A DNA stretch of 64,000 bases from Pseudomonas xionganensis (GCF_009763245.1 NZ_WKJZ01000001.1:1-64000), one strand, 5' to 3'. Counted from the first letter of the stretch, positions 41,801-53,183 are shown. Notes: a model not told the origin generated them from the sequence alone. Translations and numbers: made by a program.

Positions 41801-43723
41801 ATGAGCATATTCAGCCACTTCCAACAACGTTTCGAAGCGACTCGGCAGGAGGAACTGACCCTCCAGGAGTACCTCGAACTGTGCAAGCAGGATCGCAGCG
41901 CCTATGCCTCGGCAGCCGAGCGCCTGCTGATGGCCATCGGCGAACCCGAACTGCTCGACACCTCGACCGACCCGCGCCTGTCACGGATCTTTTCCAACAA
42001 GGTGATCCGCCGTTACCCGGCCTTCGCCGACTTCCACGGCATGGAAGAGTGCATCGACCAGATCGTGTCCTACTTCCGCCACGCCGCCCAGGGTCTGGAG
42101 GAGAAGAAGCAGATCCTCTATCTGCTGGGCCCGGTGGGCGGCGGCAAGTCGTCGCTGGCCGAGAAACTCAAGCACCTGATGGAGAAGGTGCCCTTCTATG
42201 CCATCAAGGGTTCGCCGGTATTCGAATCGCCCCTGGGGCTGTTCAGCGATGCCGAGGACGGCGCCATCCTCGAAGAGGAATACGGCATTCCACGGCGCTA
42301 CCTGAACTCCATCATGTCGCCCTGGGCGACCAAGCGCCTGCAGGAGTTCGGCGGCGACATCAGCCAGTTCCGCGTGGTCAAGCTCTACCCCTCGATCCTC
42401 AACCAGATCGCCGTGGCCAAGACCGAGCCGGGGGACGAGAACAACCAGGACATCTCTGCCCTGGTCGGCAAGGTGGATATCCGCAAGCTGGAGGAATACC
42501 CGCAGAACGACGCCGACGCCTACAGCTACTCCGGTGCCCTGTGCCGGGCCAACCAGGGCCTGATGGAATTCGTCGAGATGTTCAAGGCGCCGATCAAGGT
42601 GCTGCATCCCTTGCTCACCGCCACCCAGGAGGGCAACTACAACAGCACCGAGGGCCTGGGGGCGATTCCCTACAGCGGCATCCTGCTGGCCCACTCCAAC
42701 GAATCGGAGTGGCACAGCTTCCGTAACAACAAGAACAACGAAGCCTTTATCGACCGTATCTATATCGTCAAGGTGCCCTACTGCCTGCGCGTTTCCGACG
42801 AGATCAAGATCTACGACAAGCTGCTGGTCAACAGCTCCCTGGCCAACGCCCACTGCGCCCCGGACACCCTGAAGATGCTCGCTCAGTTCTCGGTACTGAG
42901 CCGCCTCAAGGAGCCGGACAACTCCAACGTCTACTCGAAAATGCGCGTCTACGACGGCGAGAACCTCAAGGACACCGACCCCAAGGCCAAGTCGATCCAG
43001 GAATACCGTGACACCGCTGGCGTCGACGAGGGCATGAACGGCCTGTCGACCCGCTTCGCCTTCAAGATCCTGTCCAAGGTGTTCAACTTCGACCCCCACG
43101 AAGTCGCCGCCAACCCGGTGCACCTGCTCTATGTGCTGGAACAGCAGATCGAACAGGAGCAGTTCCCCGCCGAGACCCGCGAACGCTACCTGCGCTTTAT
43201 CAAGGAATACCTGGCGCCGCGCTATATCGAGTTTATCGGCAAGGAAATCCAGACCGCCTACCTGGAGTCCTACAGCGAGTACGGGCAGAACATCTTCGAC
43301 CGCTATGTGCTGTACGCCGACTTCTGGATTCAGGATCAGGAATACCGCGACCCGGAAACCGGCGAGATCCTCAACCGCGTGGCCCTCAACGAGGAGCTGG
43401 AGAAGATCGAGAAACCGGCCGGCATCAGCAACCCCAAGGACTTCCGCAACGAGATCGTCAACTTCGTGCTGCGCGCCCGGGCCAACAACAACGGCAAGAA
43501 CCCCACCTGGCTCAGTTACGAGAAGCTGCGCGTGGTGATCGAGAAGAAGATGTTCTCCAACACCGAAGACCTGCTGCCCGTCATCAGCTTCAACGCCAAG
43601 GCCAGCAAGGAGGATCAGCAGAAACACAACGACTTCGTCAAACGCATGGTCGAGCGCGGCTACACCGAGAAGCAGGTGCGCCTGCTCTCCGAGTGGTATC
43701 TGCGGGTGCGTAAATCGCAATAA
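41801..43723 (+). CDS. prkA: PrkA-family serine protein kinase/AAA+ protein
   Basis: 640 residues (YeaG/PrkA). N-terminal AAA-like PrkA domain with Walker A LLGPVGGGKSSLAEKL (K116) and a C-terminal kinase-like domain. In Enterobacteria YeaG with YeaH acts in nitrogen-starvation and stationary-phase adaptation; in Bacillus PrkA affects sporulation control and has been reported as a AAA+ protease. The start at 41801 (MSIFSHFQQ) has GAGG at a 7-base spacing; 31 upstream codons are open but lack support. Forms the conserved prkA-yeaH-spoVR set. Confidence 0.94.
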   Translation: MSIFSHFQQRFEATRQEELTLQEYLELCKQDRSAYASAAERLLMAIGEPELLDTSTDPRLSRIFSNKVIRRYPAFADFHGMEECIDQIVSYFRHAAQGLEEKKQILYLLGPVGGGKSSLAEKLKHLMEKVPFYAIKGSPVFESPLGLFSDAEDGAILEEEYGIPRRYLNSIMSPWATKRLQEFGGDISQFRVVKLYPSILNQIAVAKTEPGDENNQDISALVGKVDIRKLEEYPQNDADAYSYSGALCRANQGLMEFVEMFKAPIKVLHPLLTATQEGNYNSTEGLGAIPYSGILLAHSNESEWHSFRNNKNNEAFIDRIYIVKVPYCLRVSDEIKIYDKLLVNSSLANAHCAPDTLKMLAQFSVLSRLKEPDNSNVYSKMRVYDGENLKDTDPKAKSIQEYRDTAGVDEGMNGLSTRFAFKILSKVFNFDPHEVAANPVHLLYVLEQQIEQEQFPAETRERYLRFIKEYLAPRYIEFIGKEIQTAYLESYSEYGQNIFDRYVLYADFWIQDQEYRDPETGEILNRVALNEELEKIEKPAGISNPKDFRNEIVNFVLRARANNNGKNPTWLSYEKLRVVIEKKMFSNTEDLLPVISFNAKASKEDQQKHNDFVKRMVERGYTEKQVRLLSEWYLRVRKSQ

Positions 43724-43753
43724 CGCGGCCTGAGGTAACAGGCCCGCAAACGC

Positions 43754-43779
43754 GGCAGGGCGCCAACCAGCGCCCTGCC
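43754..43779 (+). other. Intercistronic stem-loop between prkA and yeaH
   Basis: A perfect 9-bp stem GGCAGGGCG (43754-43762) with CGCCCTGCC (43771-43779) and an 8-nt loop, in a 96-bp gap. No U-tract follows, so it is more likely an mRNA stability or processing element than a terminator. Confidence 0.5.
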
Positions 43780-43819
43780 AGCCACTGCGCCTGAGACCTG
43801 CAGTGCACGGAGGGCAGTT

Positions 43820-45091
43820 ATGAGCCATGTGATCGACCGCCGCCTGAACGGCAAGAACAAGAGCACGGTGAATCGCCAGCGCTTTCTGCGGCGTTACCGC
43901 GACCATATCAAGAAGGCAGTGGAGGAGGCCGTCAGCCGTCGCTCCATCACCGACATGGAACACGGCGAGCAGATCAGCATCCCCGGCCGCGATATCGACG
44001 AGCCGGTGCTGCACCATGGCCGTGGCGGCCGGCAGACCACGGTGCACCCGGGCAACAAGGAGTTCACCGCTGGCGAGCGTATCGCCCGGCCGCAAGGCGG
44101 GGGCGGCGGCCCGGGTTCGGGCAAGGCGAGCAACTCCGGCGAAGGCATGGACGAGTTCGTCTTCCAGATCACTCAGGAAGAATTTCTCGACTTTATGTTC
44201 GAGGATCTGGAGCTGCCCAACCTGGTCAAACGCCATCTGACCGGCAGCGACACCTTCAAGCACGTGCGCGCCGGCATCAGCAACGAGGGCAACCCCTCAC
44301 GGATCAATATCGTCCGCACCCTTCGCTCGGCCCACGCCCGGCGCATTGCCCTGTCCGGCTCCAGTCGGGCCAAGCTGAAAACGGCCCTGGCCGAGCTGGA
44401 GCGCCTGAAGCTGGAGGAACCGGACAATTTCGGTGATATCCAGGCCCTGGAGGAGGAAATCAGCAAACTGCGCGCACGCATCAACCGCGTGCCCTTCCTC
44501 GACACCTTCGACCTCAAGTACAACCTGCTGACCAAGCAGCCCAACCCCAGCTCCAAGGCGGTGATGTTCTGCCTGATGGACGTGTCCGGCTCCATGACCC
44601 AGTCGACCAAGGACATCGCCAAGCGCTTCTTTATCCTGCTGTACCTGTTTCTCAAGCGTAACTACGACAAGATCGAGGTGGTGTTTATCCGCCACCACAC
44701 CAGCGCCAAGGAGGTGGACGAGGAGGAGTTCTTCTACTCCCGGGAAACCGGCGGCACCATCGTCTCCAGCGCGCTGAAGCTGATGCAGGAGATCATGGCC
44801 GAGCGCTACCCGCTCAACGAGTGGAACATCTATGCCGCCCAGGCGTCGGATGGCGACAACTGGAATGATGATTCGCCCATCTGCAGGGATATATTGATCA
44901 AGCAGATCATGCCGTTCGTGCAGTACTTCACCTACGTCGAGATCACCCCGCGCGAACACCAGGCGCTCTGGTACGAGTACGAGCAGGTGGCGGAGGCCTT
45001 TGCCGAGACCTTTGCCCAGCAGCAGCTTGTATCGGCCGGCGACATCTACCCGGTGTTCCGCGAACTGTTCCAGCGCCGAATGACGACCTGA
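43820..45091 (+). CDS. yeaH: YeaH/UPF0229 family protein with VWA-like domain
   Basis: 423 residues. Basic N-terminal region, a Gly-rich linker ([11 protein letters not shown] near 92-102), and a C-terminal von Willebrand A-like domain with the MIDAS motif DVSGSM (D254, S256, S258). Works with PrkA/YeaG in stress adaptation. GGAGG lies six bases before the ATG. It is followed after 10 bp by the spoVR gene. Confidence 0.92.
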   Translation: MSHVIDRRLNGKNKSTVNRQRFLRRYRDHIKKAVEEAVSRRSITDMEHGEQISIPGRDIDEPVLHHGRGGRQTTVHPGNKEFTAGERIARPQGGGGGPGSGKASNSGEGMDEFVFQITQEEFLDFMFEDLELPNLVKRHLTGSDTFKHVRAGISNEGNPSRINIVRTLRSAHARRIALSGSSRAKLKTALAELERLKLEEPDNFGDIQALEEEISKLRARINRVPFLDTFDLKYNLLTKQPNPSSKAVMFCLMDVSGSMTQSTKDIAKRFFILLYLFLKRNYDKIEVVFIRHHTSAKEVDEEEFFYSRETGGTIVSSALKLMQEIMAERYPLNEWNIYAAQASDGDNWNDDSPICRDILIKQIMPFVQYFTYVEITPREHQALWYEYEQVAEAFAETFAQQQLVSAGDIYPVFRELFQRRMTT

Positions 45092-45101
45092 GGGCCGTGC
45101 C

Positions 45102-46667
45102 ATGACCGCCACCGAGAAAAAGCGCCAACCGCTGTCCACCGGCTCGGAATGGACCTTCGAGCTGATCCGCGCCTACGACCGCGAGATCAGCCGTATCGCC
45201 GAGCGCTACGCGCTGGACACCTACCCCAACCAGATCGAACTGATCACCGCCGAGCAGATGATGGACGCCTACGCCTCGGTGGGTATGCCCCTGGGCTATC
45301 ACCACTGGTCCTACGGCAAGCATTTTCTGGCCACCGAAAAGGGCTACAAGCGCGGGCAGATGGGCCTGGCCTACGAGATCGTGATCAACTCCGATCCCTG
45401 CATCGCCTACCTGATGGAAGAGAACACCATGTGCATGCAGGCCCTGGTGATCGCCCACGCCTGTTACGGCCACAACAGCTTCTTCAAGGGCAACTACCTG
45501 TTCCGCACCTGGACCGACGCCAGCTCGATCATCGACTACCTGGTATTCGCCAAGCAGTACATCATGCAGTGTGAGGAACGCCACGGCATCGACGCGGTGG
45601 AAGACCTGCTCGATTCCTGCCACGCCCTGATGAACTACGGGGTGGATCGCTACAAGCGCCCCTACCCCATCTCCGCCGAGGAAGAACGGCGGCGCATGAA
45701 GGATCGCGAGGAGCACCTGCAGAAGCAGATCAACGACCTCTGGCGCACCATCCCCAAGAGCGCCAGCAAGGGCAGCGACAAGGACAGCAAGCGCTTCCCC
45801 GCCGAACCCCAGGAAAACATCCTGTATTTTCTGGAAAAACACGCACCGCTGCTGGAGCCCTGGCAGCGCGAGGTGATCCGCATCGTGCGCAAGATCGCCC
45901 AGTACTTCTACCCGCAACGCCAGACCCAGGTGATGAACGAAGGCTGGGCCACCTTCTGGCACTACACCCTGATGAATGACCTGTACGACGAAGGCCTGGT
46001 TACCGACGGTTTTATGATGGAGTTCCTGCAGTCGCACACCAGCGTGGTCTACCAGCCACCCTTCGACAGCCCCTACTACAGCGGCATCAACCCTTATGCC
46101 CTGGGTTTTGCCATGTACCAGGACATCCGCCGCATCTGCGAAAACCCCACCGAGGAAGACCGTCGCTGGTTCCCCGATATCGCCGGTAGCGACTGGCTGA
46201 GCACCCTCAAGTTCGCCATGAAGAGTTTCAAGGATGAGAGCTTTATCCTGCAGTACCTGTCGCCCAAGGTGATCCGCGACTTCAAGCTGTTCAGCGTGCT
46301 GGACGACGACCAGAAGGACGAACTCTTTGTCCCGGCCATCCATGACGAACCGGGCTACCGCACCATCCGCGAAACCCTGGCCGCGCAGTACAACCTGGGC
46401 AACCGCGAACCCAATGTGCAGATCTGGAGCATCGACCGCCGCGGTGACCGCTCCCTGACCCTGCGCCACCAGCAACACGATCGCAAACCCCTGGGCAGCT
46501 CCACCGACGAAGTGCTCAAGCACCTGCACCGCCTATGGGGCTTCGATATCCACCTGGAAGTCATGCAGGGCGATCAGTTGATCGGCACCCAGCATGTGCC
46601 GCCCAAGCCCGAGGCCGAACACGAGGGGGATTACCCCAGGCTGGATCTGGTGATTCCGCCCATTTGA
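45102..46667 (+). CDS. SpoVR/YcgB family protein
   Basis: 521 residues; SpoVR-family sequence with the conserved EMMDAYASVGMPLGYHHW-type segment, HSFFKGN-like YGHNSFFKGNYLF and MNEGWATFWHYTLMN. The EGWATFWH stretch resembles a gluzincin-like helix. SpoVR of Bacillus affects spore cortex formation; in Pseudomonas the third gene of prkA-yeaH-spoVR is stress-related, without a known reaction. Confidence 0.92.
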   Translation: MTATEKKRQPLSTGSEWTFELIRAYDREISRIAERYALDTYPNQIELITAEQMMDAYASVGMPLGYHHWSYGKHFLATEKGYKRGQMGLAYEIVINSDPCIAYLMEENTMCMQALVIAHACYGHNSFFKGNYLFRTWTDASSIIDYLVFAKQYIMQCEERHGIDAVEDLLDSCHALMNYGVDRYKRPYPISAEEERRRMKDREEHLQKQINDLWRTIPKSASKGSDKDSKRFPAEPQENILYFLEKHAPLLEPWQREVIRIVRKIAQYFYPQRQTQVMNEGWATFWHYTLMNDLYDEGLVTDGFMMEFLQSHTSVVYQPPFDSPYYSGINPYALGFAMYQDIRRICENPTEEDRRWFPDIAGSDWLSTLKFAMKSFKDESFILQYLSPKVIRDFKLFSVLDDDQKDELFVPAIHDEPGYRTIRETLAAQYNLGNREPNVQIWSIDRRGDRSLTLRHQQHDRKPLGSSTDEVLKHLHRLWGFDIHLEVMQGDQLIGTQHVPPKPEAEHEGDYPRLDLVIPPI

Positions 46668-46727
46668 TCGGTTGCGTGCCCGGTGCCTGATGCCCAGCAT
46701 GGGCCGCAACCTTTTTGGAATGCCAAG

Positions 46728-47240
46728 ATGCGCCTGTTCGCCGTCCTTCTCCTCTGCCTGGCCCTGGCCACCTGCAGCAGCCCACTGCCGCAGGTGCAGG
46801 TGCTTAGCCCGGCCACCGATGAATTGCTCGGGCGGCAGACCTTCGAGCTGATCGCTGCCGAGCACAGCCTTGCGGCTGAGCCACCCTTTGCCGAACGCTA
46901 CCAGCAGCTGGCCCAGCTGCTGCGCGCAGGCCTGAGCCAGCGCGGCTACCGCCACAACCCCCAGGCGCAGATCCAGGTCTACTACTGGCTGGCGCTGCAG
47001 GACAGCCCTCTGGACGTCAAGGTGGACACGGCTCCGCCCTCGCCCCTCGGGCCTTATCAGGCCATCCACCCGCTGCGCGACCGCACCGGCACCCTGCGCC
47101 TGCGCCTGACCAGCCCGCAGCAGCAAATCCTCTGGGAAGGCCTGATCCATACCGGTCTGAGCCCGGACAAGGACAGCGCCGAACTGCTGGAGCGGGCGGC
47201 CCAGGCGCTAGTGCAGCAAATCCCCCAGGCCAGGCCATAA
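46728..47240 (+). CDS. Probable lipoprotein, DUF4136-like
   Basis: 170 residues. N terminus MRLFAVLLLCLALATCSSPL is a lipoprotein-type signal peptide with Cys after LAT (lipobox less canonical than LAGC). The mature part has alternating beta/helix pattern with QIQVYYWLALQ and a C-terminal helix. Start chosen at 46728 because it opens the signal peptide, although 15 upstream codons are open. Synteny fits PA0585, between spoVR and cca. Function unknown. Confidence 0.72.
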   Translation: MRLFAVLLLCLALATCSSPLPQVQVLSPATDELLGRQTFELIAAEHSLAAEPPFAERYQQLAQLLRAGLSQRGYRHNPQAQIQVYYWLALQDSPLDVKVDTAPPSPLGPYQAIHPLRDRTGTLRLRLTSPQQQILWEGLIHTGLSPDKDSAELLERAAQALVQQIPQARP

Positions 47241-47309
47241 CCCAGAACTACCGGGCTACCCCTGAGCACCGGCCAGCCGCTATCCTCCCCACTCAGCGGA
47301 GGAAGCATG

Positions 47310-48539
47310 ATGCAGATCTACAAAGTCGGCGGCGCAGTACGGGATCGCCTGTTGGGGCGCACAGTCACGGAACGCGACTGGGTGGTGGTGGGCGCCAGCG
47401 CCGAGCAGATGCTCGACCTCGGCTATCGTCCGGTGGGCAGCGATTTCCCGGTATTCCTGCACCCGCAGAGCGGCGAGGAATACGCCCTGGCCCGCACCGA
47501 GCGCAAGAGCGGGCGCGGCTACGGTGGTTTCATCTTCCATGCCAGCCCGGACGTGACCCTGGAAGAGGACCTGATCCGCCGCGACCTGACCGTCAATGCC
47601 ATGGCCGAGGACGACCAGGGCCACATCATCGACCCCTACGGCGGCCAGCGCGACCTGGCGGCCAAGGTGCTGCGCCATGTGTCCCCGGCCTTTGCCGAAG
47701 ACCCGCTGCGCGTGCTGCGCGTCGCCCGCTTCGCCGCCCGCTATGCGCCCCTGGGCTTTAGCGTCGCCCCGGAGACCCTGGCGCTGATGCGCCAGCTCAG
47801 TGAGTCCGGCGAACTGGATGCCCTGACCCCGGAGCGCAGCTGGAAGGAAATCTCCCGCGCGCTGCTGGAGCCGCGCCCGGATGTGTTCGTGCAGGTGCTG
47901 CGCGACTGCGGCGCCCTCAAGGCCCTGCTGCCTGAAGTGGACACGCTGTTCGGCATCCCCCAGCCGGCGGCCCATCACCCGGAAATCGACACCGGCGTGC
48001 ATGTGCTCAGCGTGCTGCGCCAATGCGCCGAACACCAGCAGCCGCTGACCGTGCGCTGGGCAGCCCTGCTCCACGATGTGGGCAAGGGTCTGACGCCCGA
48101 GGGCGAATGGCCGCGGCATATCGCCCACGAGCACAAGGGCCTGAAGCTGATCCGCATCATCAACCAGCGCTGCAAGGCGCCAAAAGACTGCGCCGAACTG
48201 GCCCTGCTGGTGGGCGAATACCACACCCACGGCCACCGCGCCCTGGAACTCAAGCCCAGCACCCTGCTCAAGCTGCTGCAGAGTTTCGATGTGTTCCGCC
48301 GCCCGCAGCGCTTCGCGGAATTTGTCGCCGCCTGCGAGATGGACGCCCGTGGCCGCCTGGGTTTCGAGCAGCGCGAGTATCCCCAGGCCGCCTACCTGCT
48401 CGGCGCCGCCGACGCGGCCCGCCAGGTAGCGGTGCAGCCGCTGCTGGCCCAGGGCTTCAAGGGCGCGGAGCTGGGCGAAGCGCTGGAGCGCGAGCGGCTA
48501 CAGGCACTCAAGGCTTACAAGCAACAGCAGGCGCAGTAG
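47310..48539 (+). CDS. cca: CCA-adding tRNA nucleotidyltransferase with HD domain
   Basis: Adds or repairs the 3'-CCA of tRNA. About 409 residues: class II poly(A)-polymerase head with [21 protein letters not shown] and [15 protein letters not shown], then an HD phosphohydrolase domain with [15 protein letters not shown] sits before two adjacent ATGs (47307 and 47310); MQIYKVGG is the family N terminus, so 47310 is preferred. It is the last conserved gene before the pga block. Confidence 0.95.
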   Translation: MQIYKVGGAVRDRLLGRTVTERDWVVVGASAEQMLDLGYRPVGSDFPVFLHPQSGEEYALARTERKSGRGYGGFIFHASPDVTLEEDLIRRDLTVNAMAEDDQGHIIDPYGGQRDLAAKVLRHVSPAFAEDPLRVLRVARFAARYAPLGFSVAPETLALMRQLSESGELDALTPERSWKEISRALLEPRPDVFVQVLRDCGALKALLPEVDTLFGIPQPAAHHPEIDTGVHVLSVLRQCAEHQQPLTVRWAALLHDVGKGLTPEGEWPRHIAHEHKGLKLIRIINQRCKAPKDCAELALLVGEYHTHGHRALELKPSTLLKLLQSFDVFRRPQRFAEFVAACEMDARGRLGFEQREYPQAAYLLGAADAARQVAVQPLLAQGFKGAELGEALERERLQALKAYKQQQAQ

Positions 48540-48552
48540 CCCAGACGCCATA

Positions 48553-48589
48553 AAATCGCCGCTCGTGGAATCGCGAATAGCCGATTTTT
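48553..48589 (+). terminator. Weak candidate terminator after cca
   Basis: AAAATCG (48553-48559) can pair with CGATTTT (48583-48589), followed by one more T, with a long imperfect inner loop. The hairpin is bounded by a 9-bp direct repeat CCAGACGCC (48542-48550 and 48591-48599). Further downstream a TATGAT at 48631-48636 is a possible -10 for pgaA but no good -35 is present. Confidence 0.3.
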
Positions 48590-48698
48590 CCAGACGCCCA
48601 AGAAAGCGTCAGAAAAATGCTGTTTTCGTGTATGATGCGCAACTTCGTCAAAAAAATGCCTAGCCAGGCATTGCCTTCAACAGACAGGGATCTCGTCC

Positions 48699-51170
48699 GT
48701 GACCTCGGATACCAATCACCCCCGTGCGCCCCGGCGCGCGCTGCAACAGCTATTGCCCAAAACCCAGCTTCTGCTCTGCGCCGGCCTGTTATTCAGCAGC
48801 CTCCAGGCCCAGGGCAGCTACGAACAGCTGATCGAGCAAGCTCGCGCCGGAGATTACCAGCCGGCCTTGAACTTCCTGCGCAGCCAGCCAGACCCGAGCT
48901 CCGCCCGCTATCGCCAGGATCACCTGCTGATCGCCAGCTGGGCCGGTGAAGACGCCGAGGTGGTCGAACACTATGAGCGCTGGACCAAGCAGCGGGATTG
49001 GCCGGCGGACATCCTCGCCGTGGTGGCCCGCAGCTACCGCAATCTGCAGCGCTGGCCCCAGGCCCTGGCGACTTACCAACGCGGCCTGGCACTGTCTGCC
49101 GGTCATCAGGCCCTGCTGCTCGGCCAGCTGTTGACCCTGGCCGATGCCGGCCAGAGTGCCCGCGCCATTGAGCTGGGGCGGGCTCTGGTGGCGCAAGCGC
49201 CGAGCGATGCCGAACGCCGCCTGGCCCTGGCCTATGCCTACCAGCGCGCAGGCCAACCCCATGCGGCCCTGTTCGAACTGGATCAGGCCCGCGACCTGGC
49301 ACCCGGGCACGCCGAGGTAGTACGCGCCTATGGGCAGGGTCTGCAACACAGCGGCCTGGTGCAGCCCGCCCTGGAGCTGCTGGCGCGCCACCCCGAGCTG
49401 TTCGATGCGGCCCAGCAACGCCAGTTGCAGGGGGATCTGCTGGCCCAGCGGGTGCGCATGGCCGACCTGGCCACGCGCCGGGAAAGCGAGCGGTTTATGA
49501 TCGCCGACCGCGCCCTGGCCGACGCCGATGCACTGCTGCAGCAATGGGCCGGGCTGCCCGAGGCCCGGCGCGATCACCTGCGCCTGCGTATCGACCGCCT
49601 GGGGGCCCTGCATGCGCGGGTGCGCATGGCCGAACTGATCGAGGCATATCAGCAGTTGCAGCAGGAGCAGGTGACGCTGCCAGCCTATGCCCTGCGCTGG
49701 GTGGCGGCGGCCTTCCTCTACCTGCGTCAGCCCGAGCAGGCAGCCAGCCTGTACCGTCAGGTGCTGGCCGGGGAAAATCCCAAACACCCGGACTGGCTCA
49801 ACGACCAGCGCAGCCTGTTCTTCGCCCTGGTGGAGAGCGAGCAGCTGGACGAGGCCCGCGCACTGGCCGAACAGCTGGCCGCCAGCGAGCCCCCACGCCT
49901 GTTCCTGCCCGGCAACGCTGAGGCCGAGCCCAATGGCCGCTGGCTGGAGGCCCAGGAGCTGCTGGCCAGCGCCTACCTGTTTGGCAACGACACCCCGGCG
50001 GCGCAACAGGCCCTGGCCGAGCTGGCCGAGAATGCGCCGAACAACGCCGCGCTGCGCACCAGCCGCGCCGGGCTGTACCTGGCCCGTGGCTGGGCCCGGC
50101 ATGCCGAGGACGAACTCAAGGTGGTGGAAAGCCTGGCACCGCGCAACCTGGCCCTGGAAGTGGAGCAGGGCATGGCCGCCCTGGCCTTGCAGGAGTGGCG
50201 TCAGCTGCAGCTGCTGGCCGATGACGTGATCGCCCGCAACCCGGAAAGCCTGCGCGCCCAGCGCCTTGAGCGCCTGCGCCAGGTGCATGAGATGGCCGAA
50301 CTGCGCCTGTCCGGCTATCGCGGCCTGGGCGCCGGCGGCGATGTCTCAGGCAGCCATGAGCTGGGCATCGACAGCCTGCTCTATAGCACGCCCCTGGCCC
50401 ATGACTGGCGCCTGTTCGGTGGCGCCGGCTATGGCAGCGGCGAGTTTACCGAAGGGCGTGCCCAGCATCGCTGGCAACGCGCCGGCCTGGACTGGCGGGT
50501 ACGCAACCACAGCGTCGAGGCCGAACTGTCGAGCCATGACTATGGTCATGGTCGGCAACTGGGCCTGCGCCTGAGTGGCAGCCATGATCTGGACGATCAC
50601 TGGCAGTACGGCTGGTCGGCCCAGCGCCTCTCTACCGCCACGCCCCTGCGGGCACTGAACGCCGATATTCGCGCCGACAGCCTGGACGGCTACCTGCGCT
50701 GGCGCGCCGATGAGCGCCGCGAGTGGCGTCTTTCCGCCAGTGCCGCGCATTTCAGCGACGGCAACCAGCGCCTGGGCCTGCAACTCGATGGCAGTGAGCG
50801 CCTGCACACCGCTGCGCACTGGCAGCTGGATGCCGGTCTGGCCCTGGGTCTGAGCCACAACAGCGGCTCGGATCAGGTGCCCTACTACAACCCCGGCCGC
50901 GAGCTGAGCCTGGTGCCGCAACTGCAGTGGAGCCAGGTGCTCTATCGCCGCTACCAGACCCAATGGAGCCAGCAGCTGCAGGTCGGCCTGGGCAGCACCG
51001 TCCAGCAGGGTCATGGCGCGGCAGCCCTGGGCCAGATCGGCTATGGCCAGCGCCTGCGCCTGGATGACCGCTTCGATGGCGGGCTGATGCTGAGCGCCCT
51101 GAGCCGCACCTACGACGGCGAGCGTGAACAGCAATACCGCCTGCAGTTCGACCTCCGTTATCGCTTCTAA
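48699..51170 (+). CDS. pgaA: Poly-beta-1,6-N-acetyl-D-glucosamine export porin
   Basis: Outer-membrane exporter of PNAG. 823 residues: signal peptide (about 18-38), a periplasmic TPR superhelix (about 40-520) that binds PgaB and the polymer, then a C-terminal beta-barrel of about 300 residues ending in ...LRYRF with a terminal Phe, typical of outer-membrane insertion. Initiates at GTG 48699 with AGGGA upstream; no better ATG exists near the signal peptide. The E. coli protein is 807 residues. First gene of pgaABCD; pgaB starts 9 bp later. Confidence 0.92.
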   Translation: MTSDTNHPRAPRRALQQLLPKTQLLLCAGLLFSSLQAQGSYEQLIEQARAGDYQPALNFLRSQPDPSSARYRQDHLLIASWAGEDAEVVEHYERWTKQRDWPADILAVVARSYRNLQRWPQALATYQRGLALSAGHQALLLGQLLTLADAGQSARAIELGRALVAQAPSDAERRLALAYAYQRAGQPHAALFELDQARDLAPGHAEVVRAYGQGLQHSGLVQPALELLARHPELFDAAQQRQLQGDLLAQRVRMADLATRRESERFMIADRALADADALLQQWAGLPEARRDHLRLRIDRLGALHARVRMAELIEAYQQLQQEQVTLPAYALRWVAAAFLYLRQPEQAASLYRQVLAGENPKHPDWLNDQRSLFFALVESEQLDEARALAEQLAASEPPRLFLPGNAEAEPNGRWLEAQELLASAYLFGNDTPAAQQALAELAENAPNNAALRTSRAGLYLARGWARHAEDELKVVESLAPRNLALEVEQGMAALALQEWRQLQLLADDVIARNPESLRAQRLERLRQVHEMAELRLSGYRGLGAGGDVSGSHELGIDSLLYSTPLAHDWRLFGGAGYGSGEFTEGRAQHRWQRAGLDWRVRNHSVEAELSSHDYGHGRQLGLRLSGSHDLDDHWQYGWSAQRLSTATPLRALNADIRADSLDGYLRWRADERREWRLSASAAHFSDGNQRLGLQLDGSERLHTAAHWQLDAGLALGLSHNSGSDQVPYYNPGRELSLVPQLQWSQVLYRRYQTQWSQQLQVGLGSTVQQGHGAAALGQIGYGQRLRLDDRFDGGLMLSALSRTYDGEREQQYRLQFDLRYRF

Positions 51171-51179
51171 GGATTACCC

Positions 51180-53183
51180 ATGGTTTCTTTCTACTCCCGC
51201 CTGCTACTGGGCCTGGGGATCGCTTTGCTTGCCGCCTGCGCCAGCGAGGCGCCGCCCTTTGTCGCGCCCCAGGAACGCCCCCAGGCCATCAGCGAAACGC
51301 CCTGGCCGACCGGCCAGGTGCTGGCCCTGGCCTACCACGACGTACAGGACGGCGAGGCCGACCAGGCCTTTCTCTCCGTGCGCACCGCCAAACTGCTGGA
51401 GCAACTGGCCTGGCTGCACGAGCAGGGCTTCCAGGCCGTTTCCGTGGACCAACTGCTGGCCGCCCGCGACGGCGGCCCGGCATTGCCGGAAAAGCCCCTG
51501 CTGCTGAGTTTCGATGACGGCTTCAGCAGCTTCCACAGCCGCGTGCTGCCGCTGCTCAAGGCCTATCAATGGCCGGCGATCCTGGCCCCCGTGGGCGTCT
51601 GGATGGACACAGAGGCCGGGCAGCCGGTGGATTTCGGCGGGCTCAAGACGCCACGCGAACGCTTTGCCACCTGGGCGCAGATCCGCGCAATCGCCGCCAG
51701 CGGCCTGGTGGAAATCGCCGCCCATACCGACGCCCTGCACTATGGCGCCCGGGCCAACCCCCAGGGCAACCAGCAGCCGGCCGCCGCCACCCGCCTGTAC
51801 GACCCGCAGCGCCAGCGCTATGAAAGCGATGCGCAATACCAGGCGCGGATCGGTGCCGATGTGGCACGCATCAGCGCCAAGATCAAAGCCGCCACCGGCC
51901 GCGCGCCACGGGTCTGGGTCTGGCCCTACGGCGCCGCCAGCGGCAGCGCGCTGCGCATTGTTGGTGAGCAGGGCTACCAACTGGCCCTGACCCTGGAGAA
52001 CGGCCTGGGCGACTTCGCCAGCCTGGAGCAGGGGCCGCGCATGCTGCTCAGCGGCGACCCGGATATCCAGCGTTTCGCCGCAGCGGTCAGCCTGGTGCAG
52101 GAACGCGGGCCGATGCGCGTGGTGCACGTGGATCTGGATTATGTCTACGACCCGGATCCGCAGCAGATGGAGGCAAATCTCGGCGTCCTGGTGCAGCGCA
52201 TCGCCGACCTGGGCGTCAGCAGCGTGTTTCTTCAGGCCTATGCCGACCCCGAGGGCGACGGCCTGGTCAAGTCCCTGTACTTCCCCAACCGCCACCTGCC
52301 CATGCGCGCCGATCTGTTCAACCGGGCAGCCTGGCAACTGCGCACCCGGGCCAAGGTCGAGGTCTTCGCCTGGATGCCGGTGCTCAGCTTCGACCTGCAT
52401 GCCAGCCTGCCACGGGTGCAGCGCTGGTCGGCGGACGCCCCGGTAAGCGTGGATACCGAGCAATACCGGCGCCTGTCGCCCTTCGATGCGCAGGTGCGCC
52501 AGCAGATCGGCGAAATCTATGAAGACCTGGCGCGGCATGCCCACTTCCAGGGCCTGCTGTTCCACGACGACGCCCTGCTGTCGGACTTCGAGGATGCCGG
52601 CCCGGCCGCCCTGGCCGCCTATCAGGCTGCCGGCCTGCCCGGGGATATTGCCCAACTGCGCGGCGACGAAGAGCAACTGCAACGCTGGACCCGCTTCAAG
52701 AGTCGCTACCTGATCGACTTCACCGCCGAGCTGACGGCCAGGGTGCGGGCTATTCGCGGGCCCCAGGTAAAGACGGCACGCAACCTATTCGCCCAGCCGA
52801 TCCTCAACCCCCATAGCGAAACCTGGTTCGCGCAGAACCTCGACGACTTCCTCGGCGCCTATGACTGGACCGCGCCCATGGCCATGCCCCTGATGGAAGG
52901 CGTCGAGACCGCGCAGAGCAATGCCTGGCTCGATCGCCTGGTGCAGCAGATCGGCAAACGCCCCGGCGCCCTGGAGCGCACGGTGTTCGAACTGCAGGCC
53001 CGGGACTGGCGCAGCGGCCACAACGGCCCCGTGGACGAGGCGCAACTGGCCGCCTGGATGCGCCGCCTGCAATGGAACGGCGTACGCCACTTCGGCTACT
53101 ACCCGGACGACTTCCTCAATGACCAGCCGCGGCTGCAACGCATCCGCCCGGCGCTCTCCAATGCCTGGTACCCCCTGCCATGA
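51180..53183 (+). CDS. pgaB: Poly-beta-1,6-N-acetyl-D-glucosamine N-deacetylase
   Basis: Periplasmic lipoprotein that deacetylates PNAG so that PgaA can export it, with a second glycosidase-type domain. 667 residues. Lipobox LLAAC near residue 20, NodB-type deacetylase domain ([40 protein letters not shown]), then a C-terminal GH153-like barrel ([24 protein letters not shown]). AAGGA precedes the ATG by six bases. Stop overlaps pgaC by 4 bp. Confidence 0.94.
   Translation: MVSFYSRLLLGLGIALLAACASEAPPFVAPQERPQAISETPWPTGQVLALAYHDVQDGEADQAFLSVRTAKLLEQLAWLHEQGFQAVSVDQLLAARDGGPALPEKPLLLSFDDGFSSFHSRVLPLLKAYQWPAILAPVGVWMDTEAGQPVDFGGLKTPRERFATWAQIRAIAASGLVEIAAHTDALHYGARANPQGNQQPAAATRLYDPQRQRYESDAQYQARIGADVARISAKIKAATGRAPRVWVWPYGAASGSALRIVGEQGYQLALTLENGLGDFASLEQGPRMLLSGDPDIQRFAAAVSLVQERGPMRVVHVDLDYVYDPDPQQMEANLGVLVQRIADLGVSSVFLQAYADPEGDGLVKSLYFPNRHLPMRADLFNRAAWQLRTRAKVEVFAWMPVLSFDLHASLPRVQRWSADAPVSVDTEQYRRLSPFDAQVRQQIGEIYEDLARHAHFQGLLFHDDALLSDFEDAGPAALAAYQAAGLPGDIAQLRGDEEQLQRWTRFKSRYLIDFTAELTARVRAIRGPQVKTARNLFAQPILNPHSETWFAQNLDDFLGAYDWTAPMAMPLMEGVETAQSNAWLDRLVQQIGKRPGALERTVFELQARDWRSGHNGPVDEAQLAAWMRRLQWNGVRHFGYYPDDFLNDQPRLQRIRPALSNAWYPLP

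Noticed and set aside
41981..44263. A 760-codon open frame opposite prkA and yeaH
   Set aside because: Spans two genuine genes and their gap, has no start signals and an implausible composition.
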